From positions 3,298,001 through 3,362,000 of the forward strand of contig NZ_CP152276.1 in NCBI RefSeq assembly GCF_038719015.1: a stretch of DNA of 64,000 bases, given 5' to 3'. The DNA comes from Nguyenibacter vanlangensis (GTDB lineage Bacteria > Pseudomonadota > Alphaproteobacteria > Acetobacterales > Acetobacteraceae). Shown piece by piece: positions 29,967 through 38,278 of this stretch (position 1 is its first letter; every line of letters starts with the position of its first letter). A program made the translations under genes and the position numbers. The notes below the pieces were generated by a model. It ran no database searches. It worked only from the letters and a program-made list of their open reading frames with translations, and was not told the origin of the DNA.

Positions 29967-32668
29967 TGGCCGATAAACGTTTGAAGGCTTCCATCATCAT
30001 CGGTGGCCTTCTGGACGGATCATTGCGGGCCGCGTTCTCGGACACCAAGGCGGGTTTCCGGCAGATTGGCGATGCCATGCGCGCCGCCAATCGCACCGCA
30101 TCCGATTTAAAGAAATCTATCGATGCACTGGCGGCTTCGGGGAAATCGACGGATCATCTCGCGGAACGCTATAACGTTCTGACGCGTGCGATCGATCGCG
30201 CGCGCAATGCATCGAACGCACTGTCGGCGGCCGAGCGACGAAGCCAGGGCATTCGGGGAGTATCTGACCGCCTGGGTTCGGTCGCGGCGAAGGCGGGGGC
30301 CGCATCGGCGGTCATGGCCGTTCCGCTGGCGACCAGCTTGCGCGAGGCCAGGACGATGCAGACCGAGGCCGCGCGTGTGAATGCGCTGGGATTCGATCGG
30401 GCCACAACGGCGCAGGCATTGCAGTTTGCCCGTAGCTTGCGGGCCTACGGCGTATCGCAGACCCAATCCGTCGAACTGATGCGCGACGCGCTATCGACCT
30501 TTGGCGACCTGTCCGACGCACAGCGCGCCCTGCCGACCTTGGCGCGAATGAAGTTCGGCAACGCGGCCATGTTCGGGCAAGAGCGCGGCGAGGAAAACAC
30601 AGCGCAGTTTATGAATATGCTGCGCGTGATCGATTCGCGCGGCGGCGCGTCCAGCCGGTCGGAGTTCGACCGGCAGGCCGACCATATCCAGCGCGTGATA
30701 TCGGCCACCGGGAACCGCGTGACGGCCGAGGATTGGCGCGAGATGGTGCAGCGTGGCGGCGTGGCGGCAAAGTCCATGTCGAACGATGCATTTTACTATC
30801 AGATGGCCCCGCTGATCCAGGACATGGGCAGCGGCGACGCGGTCGGAACCGGTATCGCGGCCCTATACAGCAATCTGTATCAGGGCAAGACGACGAAGCG
30901 GGCGGCGATCAACCTGCAAAACCTGGGCCTGATTGGGGATCCGTCCAAGGTCAAATATGACAAGGCGGGGCAGACGGCGCAGCTTAATCCAGGGGCGATC
31001 CTCGGGGCGACGCTGCTGCGCGAGTCGCCGTTCGAGTGGATGCAGAAAGTTCTGCTGCCCGCCCTGGCGAAGAAGGGGATAACCGATCGCCAGAAAATTC
31101 TTGATACGATCGGCGGCATTATCACGAACGGTCGCGGCGCGAACCTGCTGGCGACCATGTTCACCAATCAGACACAGATCGAACGCGATAGCACGAACGC
31201 GCGGCGGGCGAACGGCATTGACGAAAATTTCCGGCAGGGCCAGGACACGGCCACCGGCCGGGAAATCGGGTTGCGCGCGCAGGCCGACGATTTGCAGTTG
31301 CGCCTAGGCAATTCCATCCTGCCGCTCTACACGCGCGCGTTGGCGTCGGCCGCGAATGCCATTGATCGTTTAAACGCATTCACCGATCGCCACCCACGAC
31401 TTGCCAGGGATATGGCGGTCGGGATCGGCGCGGTTACGGTCGGCCTCGCCGCATCGGTGCCGGTGCTGCTGGTCGCGGGGGCCGCGCTGAACGCCTATGC
31501 GGGGTTTTCTCTCCTGGCGGCCAAGCGGGAGGCCGCGCTTGCCGAGGCGACGTTGAGCAACACAGCGGCGACCGTTGCGGGGGCCGAGGCGGAGGGGGCG
31601 CTTGCAGCCGCGTCGATGACGCGCGCGCGCGGATGGGTGACGGTCGGCCGCACCGTCAAGGCGGCCGTGCTGGGCGTTGTGGGGGTGCTGGGCGCGCCGA
31701 TCCGCTGGATCGGCCGAATCGGGACGGCGATCCGTGGGTTGGGTGCGGCCGGAGCGGCGATGGAGGCCCTGGGCGTCGTGGTCGAGGGCGTCGGGGCTGT
31801 GTTTTCGGCGCTGGTCAGCCCTGTGGCTGTTGCCGTGGGGGCAGTCATTGCCGGGGCGGTTCTGGTCCGGCGTTATTGGGAGCCGATTTCGGCATTCTTG
31901 ACAGGCGTCTGGCGCGGCATTGCGGCGTCGGCTGCGCCAGCCGGTGCCAAAATCGGCGCAGCCCTACAGCCGATCGCAGGCGCGGCCAAGGCGGTATGGG
32001 CTTGGTTCGGCCGGATGCTTGAGCCGGTGCATATGAGTGCCGCTGGGCTGGCGTCAGCCACCGATGCCGGCATACAGTTCGGGCGCGCGGTGGGGGCGGC
32101 GATTGGGGTGGTTGAGTCGGCCTTGGGTCGGGTCATCAACGCAATCGGCTGGATCGCCAATAACGCGGGCGCGGCCATCAGCGGCGCGACGGGTGCGGTG
32201 ACGCGCGCTTACGACTGGATGACGGGGGAAAAGCCGGCAGTGCAGCCGGCCGAGCAACCGGCGGCCACCCCGAAGCCCGGCGCGGCGGTAGTGCGCGCGG
32301 CCGAGAAACAGGCCGCCCCTGTGTCCCCGAAGCCTGGGGCGTCGGTCGCGCGCACCGCGCCCCCGCAGGCGCCGCAACCTGTGCCAGCGCCGCAGCCTGG
32401 AACGGCCGTAGCTCACGCCGCGCCCCAGCCCGCGGCCGCCCCGCAGCCGGCAGCGCAGCCGGCCGAGCACCGATCGGCTCCCCTGCCGGCCGTGCCGTCC
32501 ATCTCGCATCGCACAACCAACGTCACACGTCAGGGCGATACCGTGACCCACAATTATAATATCACCCAACAGCCTGGGCAGTCTGGCGCCGATCTCGCGC
32601 GGCAGATTGCCACTACGCCGCCCCGAGCGCCCGCACCGCGCGCCGCGCTCTATGATCACGCCGACTGA
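29966..32668 (+). CDS. T: Tail tape measure protein T
   Basis: 900 residues. The N-terminal 450 residues are helical with Ala/Arg-rich coiled coils; two or three hydrophobic segments lie between about 475 and 640 (VGLAASVPVLLVAGAAL and VAVGAVIAGAVLV); the C-terminal 140 residues are a low-complexity Pro/Ala region with repeated KPGA-type units (KPGAAVVRAAEKQ, KPGASVARTA, QPGTAVAHAA). It sets tail length and is ejected with the DNA. Starts in a TAATG overlap with E'. Confidence 0.9.
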   Translation: MADKRLKASIIIGGLLDGSLRAAFSDTKAGFRQIGDAMRAANRTASDLKKSIDALAASGKSTDHLAERYNVLTRAIDRARNASNALSAAERRSQGIRGVSDRLGSVAAKAGAASAVMAVPLATSLREARTMQTEAARVNALGFDRATTAQALQFARSLRAYGVSQTQSVELMRDALSTFGDLSDAQRALPTLARMKFGNAAMFGQERGEENTAQFMNMLRVIDSRGGASSRSEFDRQADHIQRVISATGNRVTAEDWREMVQRGGVAAKSMSNDAFYYQMAPLIQDMGSGDAVGTGIAALYSNLYQGKTTKRAAINLQNLGLIGDPSKVKYDKAGQTAQLNPGAILGATLLRESPFEWMQKVLLPALAKKGITDRQKILDTIGGIITNGRGANLLATMFTNQTQIERDSTNARRANGIDENFRQGQDTATGREIGLRAQADDLQLRLGNSILPLYTRALASAANAIDRLNAFTDRHPRLARDMAVGIGAVTVGLAASVPVLLVAGAALNAYAGFSLLAAKREAALAEATLSNTAATVAGAEAEGALAAASMTRARGWVTVGRTVKAAVLGVVGVLGAPIRWIGRIGTAIRGLGAAGAAMEALGVVVEGVGAVFSALVSPVAVAVGAVIAGAVLVRRYWEPISAFLTGVWRGIAASAAPAGAKIGAALQPIAGAAKAVWAWFGRMLEPVHMSAAGLASATDAGIQFGRAVGAAIGVVESALGRVINAIGWIANNAGAAISGATGAVTRAYDWMTGEKPAVQPAEQPAATPKPGAAVVRAAEKQAAPVSPKPGASVARTAPPQAPQPVPAPQPGTAVAHAAPQPAAAPQPAAQPAEHRSAPLPAVPSISHRTTNVTRQGDTVTHNYNITQQPGQSGADLARQIATTPPRAPAPRAALYDHAD

Positions 32669-33135
32669 TGGTCAGCTTTTCTTCGGGCCTGTCGATCGCA
32701 CAGGCCGCAATCGGGCAGATCGGGGCCGTTCTCGGCAGCATGAGCACGGGCAATGCGCCCGCGCTCATGAGCCTGGGCGGATTCAAATTCAGCTTGAACA
32801 CGCTGGCATTTTCGCAAATGACGCGCACGACCGAGGCGGCTTGGGCGTTTATCCCGCAGGTGGGGCGGCTGGAAGCGGGGCAGTTCACCGGCCCGGGATC
32901 GGACGTGATCGAAATCCCCGGCATCCTCTATCCGCAGCGGTTCGGTTCGACCGTTGCGCTGGATCAGCTTCGGATCATGCAGGGGCAGGGCTATGCGTGG
33001 CCGCTGATCCTGGGGGACGGGAGCGTATTGGGGAATTGGGCGATCCTGGCGATCCGCGAGACGCGATCGAATTTCAATGCGCAGACGAACCCGCTCAAGG
33101 TCGAATTTTCCATTACGTTGAAACAGGTTAGCTAA
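32668..33135 (+). CDS. U: Tail completion protein U
   Basis: 155 residues, as in P2 U. Seen: FSLNTLAFSQMTRTTEAAWAF-like N-terminal region (in part), GSDVIEIPGILYPQRFG and LGNWAILAIRETRSNF. Required to finish the baseplate-distal tail. TGATG overlap with T and TAATG overlap with X. Confidence 0.9.
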   Translation: MVSFSSGLSIAQAAIGQIGAVLGSMSTGNAPALMSLGGFKFSLNTLAFSQMTRTTEAAWAFIPQVGRLEAGQFTGPGSDVIEIPGILYPQRFGSTVALDQLRIMQGQGYAWPLILGDGSVLGNWAILAIRETRSNFNAQTNPLKVEFSITLKQVS

Positions 33136-33347
33136 TGCTGACATATCAGACGCGCGATGGGGATGTGCTGGACGCCATCGCTTATGCTCAATACGGCTAT
33201 TGTGACGATTCGGTCATGAGCCAGATTTTCGCGGCCAATAGCGGGATCGCGGCGCAAGGGGCGGTCATGCCGGCCGGCACGATGATCAACCTGCCCGATA
33301 TCGTCGCCCCGCAGACGTCCAGCCCGGCGGTCAAGCTGTGGGATTGA
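33135..33347 (+). CDS. X: Tail protein X, LysM-like
   Basis: 70 residues with the X/LysM pattern: YQTRDGDVLDAIAYAQYGY, then NSGIAAQGAVMPAGTMINLP. P2 X helps hold the central hub to peptidoglycan or the spike complex. TAATG overlap with U and TGATG overlap with D. Confidence 0.9.
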   Translation: MLTYQTRDGDVLDAIAYAQYGYCDDSVMSQIFAANSGIAAQGAVMPAGTMINLPDIVAPQTSSPAVKLWD

Positions 33348-34417
33348 TGCCGCAATACGCCCTCACGGCGAACGATAACAATATCACGGCCCTGATCGCG
33401 GATCGGTTCCTGTCTCTGTCGCTGGACGACGAGACGGGGTTTATGTCCGATTCGCTTGAAATAGTTTTGGCGGACAACATCCCCGGCAAGCGCCTGGCCA
33501 AGCCGCCGACCGGGGCGATGCTGGATTTGTCGCTGGGCTACGACCAGTCGCTGACCGACATGGGCATGTTCGTGGTGTCGGGGATCGGTCGGGCCGGCGG
33601 TGGCGGCCGCGTCCAGACGCTGACGATTCGCGCGCACGCTGCGCCGTATCAGGGCACGCCGAAGGGCGTTCTCGATTTTCAGACCCAGAAGACACGGGCC
33701 TGGGCGGACGGGACCACGATCGGCGCGATGGTCCAGAAGATGGCGCAGGAACACGGCATGTCGGCGTCCGTGTCGCCGTCCCTGGCATCGGTGCCCTTGC
33801 CGCATATAGATCAGATGGACGAGTCCGATATCTCGTTTCTGGTGCGGCTGGCGCGGCAGTATGACGCGATCGCCAAGCCGGCGGGCGGCATGCTGCTGTT
33901 CGTCGCGCGCGGCGAGTCGCAATCGGCGTCCGGCGCGGCCCTGCCGGTCATCAATCTGTCCGTGTCGGACGTGGCGACGTGGGAATGGGACGAGGATCGC
34001 CAGCAGGCCCCCGGGACAGTCGTGACGACCTATCACGACCCGCACAAGGCGACCTTGCATGCCGTCTCTATTGGCAGCGGCGACCCGGTGCGGCGGATCA
34101 AGCGCAAATATAAGACGCAGGCCGAGGCGTTGGCGGCGGCGAAGGCCGAGATGGCGCGGCGGGCGCGCGGGGCTGTCCGGTTGCGCCTGACGTTGCCCGG
34201 CAACCCCCTGATCACAGGGGAGGCGACGCTGATCCTAGACAGCACATTTGACCCGGATGTGGCCGGCACGTGGCTGGTCACTAAGGCGCGGCACGGGCTG
34301 GACGCGGAAGCCGGATATGTTTGCGAAATATCGGCCGAGCGGCCGAACAGTGACCCGAGCGTGTCGGCGTATACCGGCGGTCCAGTCAGTGACGTGGCGC
34401 TGGCGGCATCGGGCTGA
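33347..34417 (+). CDS. D: Late control/baseplate hub protein D
   Basis: 356 residues, hub protein of P2-like baseplates (equivalent of T4 gp27). Features: ITALIADRFLSLSLDDETG, then DNIPGKRLAKPPTGA, a central FLVRLARQYDAIAKPAGGML and EMARRARGAVRLRLTLPG. ATG 33347 is chosen over 33338 because it forms the TGATG overlap. It is the last gene of the prophage before the tRNA; no ogr-like gene follows. Confidence 0.9.
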   Translation: MPQYALTANDNNITALIADRFLSLSLDDETGFMSDSLEIVLADNIPGKRLAKPPTGAMLDLSLGYDQSLTDMGMFVVSGIGRAGGGGRVQTLTIRAHAAPYQGTPKGVLDFQTQKTRAWADGTTIGAMVQKMAQEHGMSASVSPSLASVPLPHIDQMDESDISFLVRLARQYDAIAKPAGGMLLFVARGESQSASGAALPVINLSVSDVATWEWDEDRQQAPGTVVTTYHDPHKATLHAVSIGSGDPVRRIKRKYKTQAEALAAAKAEMARRARGAVRLRLTLPGNPLITGEATLILDSTFDPDVAGTWLVTKARHGLDAEAGYVCEISAERPNSDPSVSAYTGGPVSDVALAASG

Positions 34418-34510
34418 ATGATGCTCACGAAATCGTGATTACACCAAACTACGCCAAACCGATGCGTAAGTCATTGATTTTGCTCGTTTAATGGTGCCCA
34501 AGGGCGGAAT
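34418..34510. other. Right attachment junction at tRNA-Phe
   Basis: The 74 bp after gene D are gene-free and AT-richer than the chromosome; they contain a small hairpin (CACGA-AA-TCGTG). They run into the 3' end of tRNA-Phe, the classic target for phage integrases. The core would be the tRNA 3' sequence beginning TGGTGCCCAAGGGCGGAAT at 34492. Its partner at the left end is outside the window, so core length is unknown. Confidence 0.65.
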
Positions 34511-34567
34511 CGAACCACCGACACTGCGATTTTCAGTCGCATGCTCTACCAACTGAGCTACTTGGGC
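34492..34567 (-). tRNA. tRNA-Phe (GAA)
   Basis: Reading the reverse strand gives a 76-nt cloverleaf starting GCCCAAG, pairing with CTTGGGC, and ending ACCA with CCA encoded. The D arm has AGCTCAGTTGGTAGAGC, the anticodon loop is CTGAAAA (anticodon GAA at 34532-34534), and the T arm has GGTTCGATTCC. The 3' end faces the prophage. It lies 59 bp beyond the yacG stop and may be cotranscribed with it. Confidence 0.97.
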
Positions 34568-34626
34568 ACCGGGCCGTGGTCCGGCGGGGCGAAGCGACCG
34601 GGGCCGGTCCGCCGTGGGGGTGTGAT

Positions 34627-34842
34627 CTATCCCACCTCATCGTCGGGATCAACCCGTCTCGACTCGTTTTCGTCAAAGATTTGCGACCCCTCGTCGCTGT
34701 CGGGCACGCGATAGCGTTCGGTGAACCAATGGCCCAGATCGATATCCGCGCAGCGCCGGGAACAGAACGGACGGAATGTCGGGTCGCCGGGCCGGCCGCA
34801 GATCGGGCAGGGGGGCAGTGCAGTCGGTTCAGTCACGGTCAT
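34627..34842 (-). CDS. yacG: DNA gyrase inhibitor YacG
   Basis: 71 residues. The zinc knuckle CPICGRPG...FRPFCSRRCADIDLGHW matches YacG exactly. The protein binds GyrB and blocks DNA binding by gyrase in vitro. The acidic tail (DPDDEVG) is normal. ATG 34842 overlaps the end of the RNase E/G-like gene by 14 bp; maf-rng-yacG is a common alphaproteobacterial order. Confidence 0.93.
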   Translation of the reverse strand: MTVTEPTALPPCPICGRPGDPTFRPFCSRRCADIDLGHWFTERYRVPDSDEGSQIFDENESRRVDPDDEVG

Positions 34843-35956
34843 GGCTCCAGCCCAGGGGTGGCAGGGACGGGTCCAGCCGCCAGGCCAATTGGTGGCCGGA
34901 CAGGCGCGCGGCATCGTCCATGGCGTCCGGGTTCGCCTCCAGCGCGCGGGCCAGGTCGGTGCCCACGCGCAGGGCCGGCGCCGTCCCATGCCGTCCGGCC
35001 GCCTGGCGCGCCCACTCGTCCAGCATGCGCAGGGCGCGGCCCGTGGCGCCGGACAGCAACTCATGCAGCGGCGGCCCCACGCGCGGACGCAGGATTTCCG
35101 CCAGGCCCAGCGCGGTGAACCCCAGAAAGCGCGGGCGCAGCGGGTCCCGCGCCAGGGCGCCCTCGATCGTGTCGCGCAGCGCCTGGCGCTTGCGGATCGC
35201 CAGCCCCGCGACATCCAGCACGATCGCCCCGGACAGGTTGCGCAACCGGATCTGGTGCAGCAACGCCGGCAACGCGTCGCGGTTGGCGGCGAATTGCGCG
35301 GTCTGCTTGGCGCGCCGGTCGGTGCTGGCGGCGCCGCCATCCATGTCGATCGCCACCAGGGCAGGGGTCGGGGTAATGGTGGCGCGCATGCCGCCCGGCA
35401 GGTCGACGCTCGGCTCGGCCAGCGCCGCGACGGCGGCCTCGGTCTCGGAATCGAACGCTCGGGCGACGCGGTGCAGGCGCGGCCGCAACGCGGGCGGCAG
35501 ACGCGCGGCGATGGCCGCATCCGCGACCAGGATCGGCGCGTCGGGCCAGGACGCCGCCAGTGCCGCCAGCGGCGTCGGGCCGCGCGCCAGCAGGACGGGC
35601 GGCCCGGCCAGGGCGGGCGGCGCGCCGCCCGGCGGCAGGTCGCCGGGTGAACACGCGGCCAGCCGCGCCCCCTTGCCGCCCTGCGCCGCGCGGGTAACGC
35701 GCACCAGCACCGGGTCGCCCTCGGCCAGCGGACCGGGGGCGGCCGAGTCGGGCAGAAAGCCGCTCAGCCCGTCCGCAAGGTCGATGAAGGTGCCCCCCAG
35801 CGCCGGCAGGCGCGCCCCGGCGCGGCCGCGATGGATGTCGCCCACCCCGTCCGGATGCGCGGGGCGCCACAGCGCATAATCGCGCAATCCGGCGTCGTCC
35901 GTCACAGCCAGGCGGATCTCGCCCGGCGCGCCGGCGGCCCGGATCTGCGCCGTCAC
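34829..35956 (-). CDS. Ribonuclease E/G family protein
   Basis: 375 residues, shorter than E. coli RNase G (489). An S1-like domain lies near residues 30-90 (GTFIDLADGLSGFLP), and the catalytic region has AIDMDGG and VLDVAGL, in place of the paired Asp motifs of RNase E. The usual zinc-link CPxC motif was not seen. Start GTG 35956 overlaps the maf stop as GTGA. The shortened form may still bind RNA; whether it cleaves is uncertain. Confidence 0.8.
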   Translation of the reverse strand: MTAQIRAAGAPGEIRLAVTDDAGLRDYALWRPAHPDGVGDIHRGRAGARLPALGGTFIDLADGLSGFLPDSAAPGPLAEGDPVLVRVTRAAQGGKGARLAACSPGDLPPGGAPPALAGPPVLLARGPTPLAALAASWPDAPILVADAAIAARLPPALRPRLHRVARAFDSETEAAVAALAEPSVDLPGGMRATITPTPALVAIDMDGGAASTDRRAKQTAQFAANRDALPALLHQIRLRNLSGAIVLDVAGLAIRKRQALRDTIEGALARDPLRPRFLGFTALGLAEILRPRVGPPLHELLSGATGRALRMLDEWARQAAGRHGTAPALRVGTDLARALEANPDAMDDAARLSGHQLAWRLDPSLPPLGWSHDRD

Positions 35957-36591
35957 CGGATCCAGTCCCCTTTCTGGCCGCGCAGCAACTGCGCCACCTC
36001 GAACAGCGGCAGGCCGATCACGCTGGACGGGCTGCCCGACAGGAACCGGACAAAAGCCGCCGCATGGCCCTGGATCGCATAGCCCCCGGCCTTGCCGTGC
36101 CAGTCGCCGGCATCCAGCAGCGCCGCGATCTGCCTTTCGGTCAGCCGGGCGAAGCTGACGGTGCTGGCCACCAGCCGTTCCGCCGCCCGGCCCTGCGGCC
36201 ACGCCGCGCTGGGGCGCAGGGCCACGGCGGTCAGCACCGTATGGCGCCGGCCGGACAGCAGGGTCAGGCAGCGCCGCGCGGTCTCGCGGTCCTCGGCCTT
36301 GGGCAGGATGCGCCGCCCCAGCGCCACGACCGTATCCGCGCCCAGGACCAGGGCGGGCTCGTCCAGCGCGGCCGCGACATGGGCGGCCTTCTCGCGCGCC
36401 AGGCGCTGGGCATAGAGGCGGGGCAGTTCGCCGGCAAGCGGCGTTTCGTCCAGGCCGGCGGCGACGATGCGCCGCGGCTGCAATCCGATCTGCGCCAGCA
36501 GGTCGCGGCGGCGCGGCGAGGCGGAGGCCAGGACCAGCCCCGGCAGCGGCGGGGCGGACGAATGCGGATCGGACGGGAACGGGTCGGACAA
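35953..36591 (-). CDS. maf: Maf-like nucleotide pyrophosphatase
   Basis: 212 residues. Maf signature LASASPRRRDLL near residue 20, GADTVVALG with catalytic Asp near residue 88, and GYAIQGHAAAFVRFLSGSPSSVIGLPL (in part) at the C terminus. The family removes non-canonical or cell-division-linked nucleoside triphosphates. It starts 16 bp after infA and is coupled to the RNase gene. Confidence 0.92.
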   Translation of the reverse strand: MSDPFPSDPHSSAPPLPGLVLASASPRRRDLLAQIGLQPRRIVAAGLDETPLAGELPRLYAQRLAREKAAHVAAALDEPALVLGADTVVALGRRILPKAEDRETARRCLTLLSGRRHTVLTAVALRPSAAWPQGRAAERLVASTVSFARLTERQIAALLDAGDWHGKAGGYAIQGHAAAFVRFLSGSPSSVIGLPLFEVAQLLRGQKGDWIR

Positions 36592-36607
36592 GAGGAGTAC
36601 CGCCGCC

Positions 36608-36826
36608 TTACTTGAAGCGGAAGGTGATGCGACCCTTGCTGAGATCGTACGGCGTCATTTCGACATTCACCCGGTCGCCGGCCAGGACGCGGATGCGGTT
36701 CTTGCGCATCTTGCCGCTGGTGTGGGCCAGGATCATGTGTTCATTGTCCAGCTTGACGCGGAACATGGCATTGGGCAGCAGCTCGGTGACCGTGCCGCTG
36801 AATTCGATCATGTCTTCCTTAGACAT
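36608..36826 (-). CDS. infA: Translation initiation factor IF-1
   Basis: 72 residues, the standard length. The OB-fold sequence is canonical: [40 protein letters not shown] and [11 protein letters not shown]. It binds the ribosomal A site during initiation. Starts at ATG 36826, 138 bp beyond the hisD stop; the gap has no gene. Confidence 0.98.
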   Translation of the reverse strand: MSKEDMIEFSGTVTELLPNAMFRVKLDNEHMILAHTSGKMRKNRIRVLAGDRVNVEMTPYDLSKGRITFRFK

Positions 36827-36964
36827 CGGGTCCTTCGATCTTCTGATTGACCGGCGCCGGGCCGGTACAAGGGACAAGCCGAGCGCCGGGATCGTCGCGC
36901 AAGGCGATCCCGAGGCCCGATAGAGAGAATGCACGCGGATATGTGCGGATTGTCGGCGCCGCGG

Positions 36965-38278
36965 TCAAGCTTTGTCGACGCCGGTCACGATTGCGTCCAG
37001 CCGTGCCGAGACGCTCAGCGCGTGCGCGTCCAGCCCCTCGGCCCGCGCCAGCGCCACCGCGGCCGGCCCGATCCGGCGCAGCGCGTCGGCCCCCGCGCCG
37101 ATGAAGGTGGTGCGCTTCAGGAAATCGAACACCGACAGGCCCGAGGCGAAGCGCGCCGTCCGGCTGGTCGGCAGCACGTGGTTCGGGCCGCCGACATAAT
37201 CGCCGATCGCCTCGGCGCACTGGCGGCCCAGGAACACCGCGCCGGCATGCCGCACCCGGGCGAAAAGCGGCTCGGGGTCTTCCAGCAGCAGTTCCAGATG
37301 CTCGGGCGCGATCGCATCGATCAGCGACGCGGCCTCGTCCAGGTCGCGCACGGTGATGATGGCGCCGTGCGCGTCCCAGCTCGCGCCGGCGATCGCCGCC
37401 CGCGGCAGGGTGCGCAGCTCGGCCGCGACGCACGCCGCCACCTGCCCGGCCAGGGCCGCGTCCTGGGTGATCAGGATCGACTGCGCCAGCGCGTCATGCT
37501 CCGCCTGGGCCAGCAGGTCCAGCGCGACAATGCGCGGATCGGTGCCGGCATCGGCCACCACCACGACTTCCGACGGACCGGCGATGCTGTCGATGCCCAC
37601 CCGGCCGAACACCTGGCGCTTGGCTTCGGCCACATAGGCATTGCCCGGACCCACCACCCGGTCCACCGGGCGGATGCTCGCCGTGCCATAGGCCATGGCG
37701 GCCACGGCCTGCGCGCCCCCCACGCGATAGATCTCGCTGACCCCGGCGCGCCGGGCCGCCGCCAGCACCAGCGGGTTCAGTACCCCGTCCGGCGTGGGCA
37801 CGCACATCGCCAGCCGCGCGACCCCGGCCACCCGGGCCGGCACCGCATTCATCAGCACCGAGGACGGATAGGCCGCGGTCCCGCCGGGCACATACAGCCC
37901 CACCGCGTCCAGCGCCGTCCAGCGCATGCCCAGCTCGACCCCCTGCGCGTCGGTATAGCGCAGGTCGGCGGGCATCTGGGCGCGATGAAACGCCTCGATC
38001 CGATCGGCCGCGACATCCAGCGCCGCCAGCAGCGCGTCGCTCACCCGGGCGCAGGCGGCATCGATCTCGGCCTCGGTGACGCGCAGCCGGTCGGGGGTGA
38101 TCGCCATCCGGTCGAAGCGCGCGGTATAGGCGCACAGCGCCTCGTCCCCCCGGGCGCGCACGGCGGCGATGATCTCGCTGACCGGGCCGTCCACCCGGGC
38201 GGTATCCCCCGCACGCTCATCCAGCAGGCGGGCGAAGGCGGCGTCGAAATCGGGCTGCGTGGTGTCCAGGCGTTTCAT
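36965..38278 (-). CDS. hisD: Histidinol dehydrogenase
   Basis: 437 residues, full length. Catalyses the last two steps of histidine synthesis with NAD. Visible motifs: VPGGTAAYPSSVLMNAVPA, VDRVVGPGNAYVAEAKRQVFG (in part), GPSEVVVVAD and QAEHD (zinc ligands Gln and His), and APEHLEL with the catalytic Glu-His. The start overlaps the hisG stop as ATGA, so the two are cotranscribed. Confidence 0.96.
   Translation of the reverse strand: MKRLDTTQPDFDAAFARLLDERAGDTARVDGPVSEIIAAVRARGDEALCAYTARFDRMAITPDRLRVTEAEIDAACARVSDALLAALDVAADRIEAFHRAQMPADLRYTDAQGVELGMRWTALDAVGLYVPGGTAAYPSSVLMNAVPARVAGVARLAMCVPTPDGVLNPLVLAAARRAGVSEIYRVGGAQAVAAMAYGTASIRPVDRVVGPGNAYVAEAKRQVFGRVGIDSIAGPSEVVVVADAGTDPRIVALDLLAQAEHDALAQSILITQDAALAGQVAACVAAELRTLPRAAIAGASWDAHGAIITVRDLDEAASLIDAIAPEHLELLLEDPEPLFARVRHAGAVFLGRQCAEAIGDYVGGPNHVLPTSRTARFASGLSVFDFLKRTTFIGAGADALRRIGPAAVALARAEGLDAHALSVSARLDAIVTGVDKA

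Larger units (their letters stand above)
1..34491. mobile_element. Prophage (right part; left end outside window)
   Basis: A contiguous block of phage early, regulatory, lysis, head and tail genes runs from the window edge to the tRNA-Phe gene. The head genes are of lambda type (Nu1, GpA, portal, protease-capsid, gpZ) and the tail genes are of P2 type in P2 order, so the virion would be a contractile-tailed myovirus. No integrase, excisionase or left attachment site is in the window. All recognisable structural genes are open, so the element may be intact, but that cannot be confirmed without the left end. Confidence 0.93.

Noticed and set aside
1..34491. Integrase, excisionase or CI/LexA-type repressor
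   Set aside because: Searched for in all frames by motif (R-H-R-Y catalytic pattern, Ser-Lys autocleavage) and not found; presumably beyond the left edge or replaced by the small regulators.
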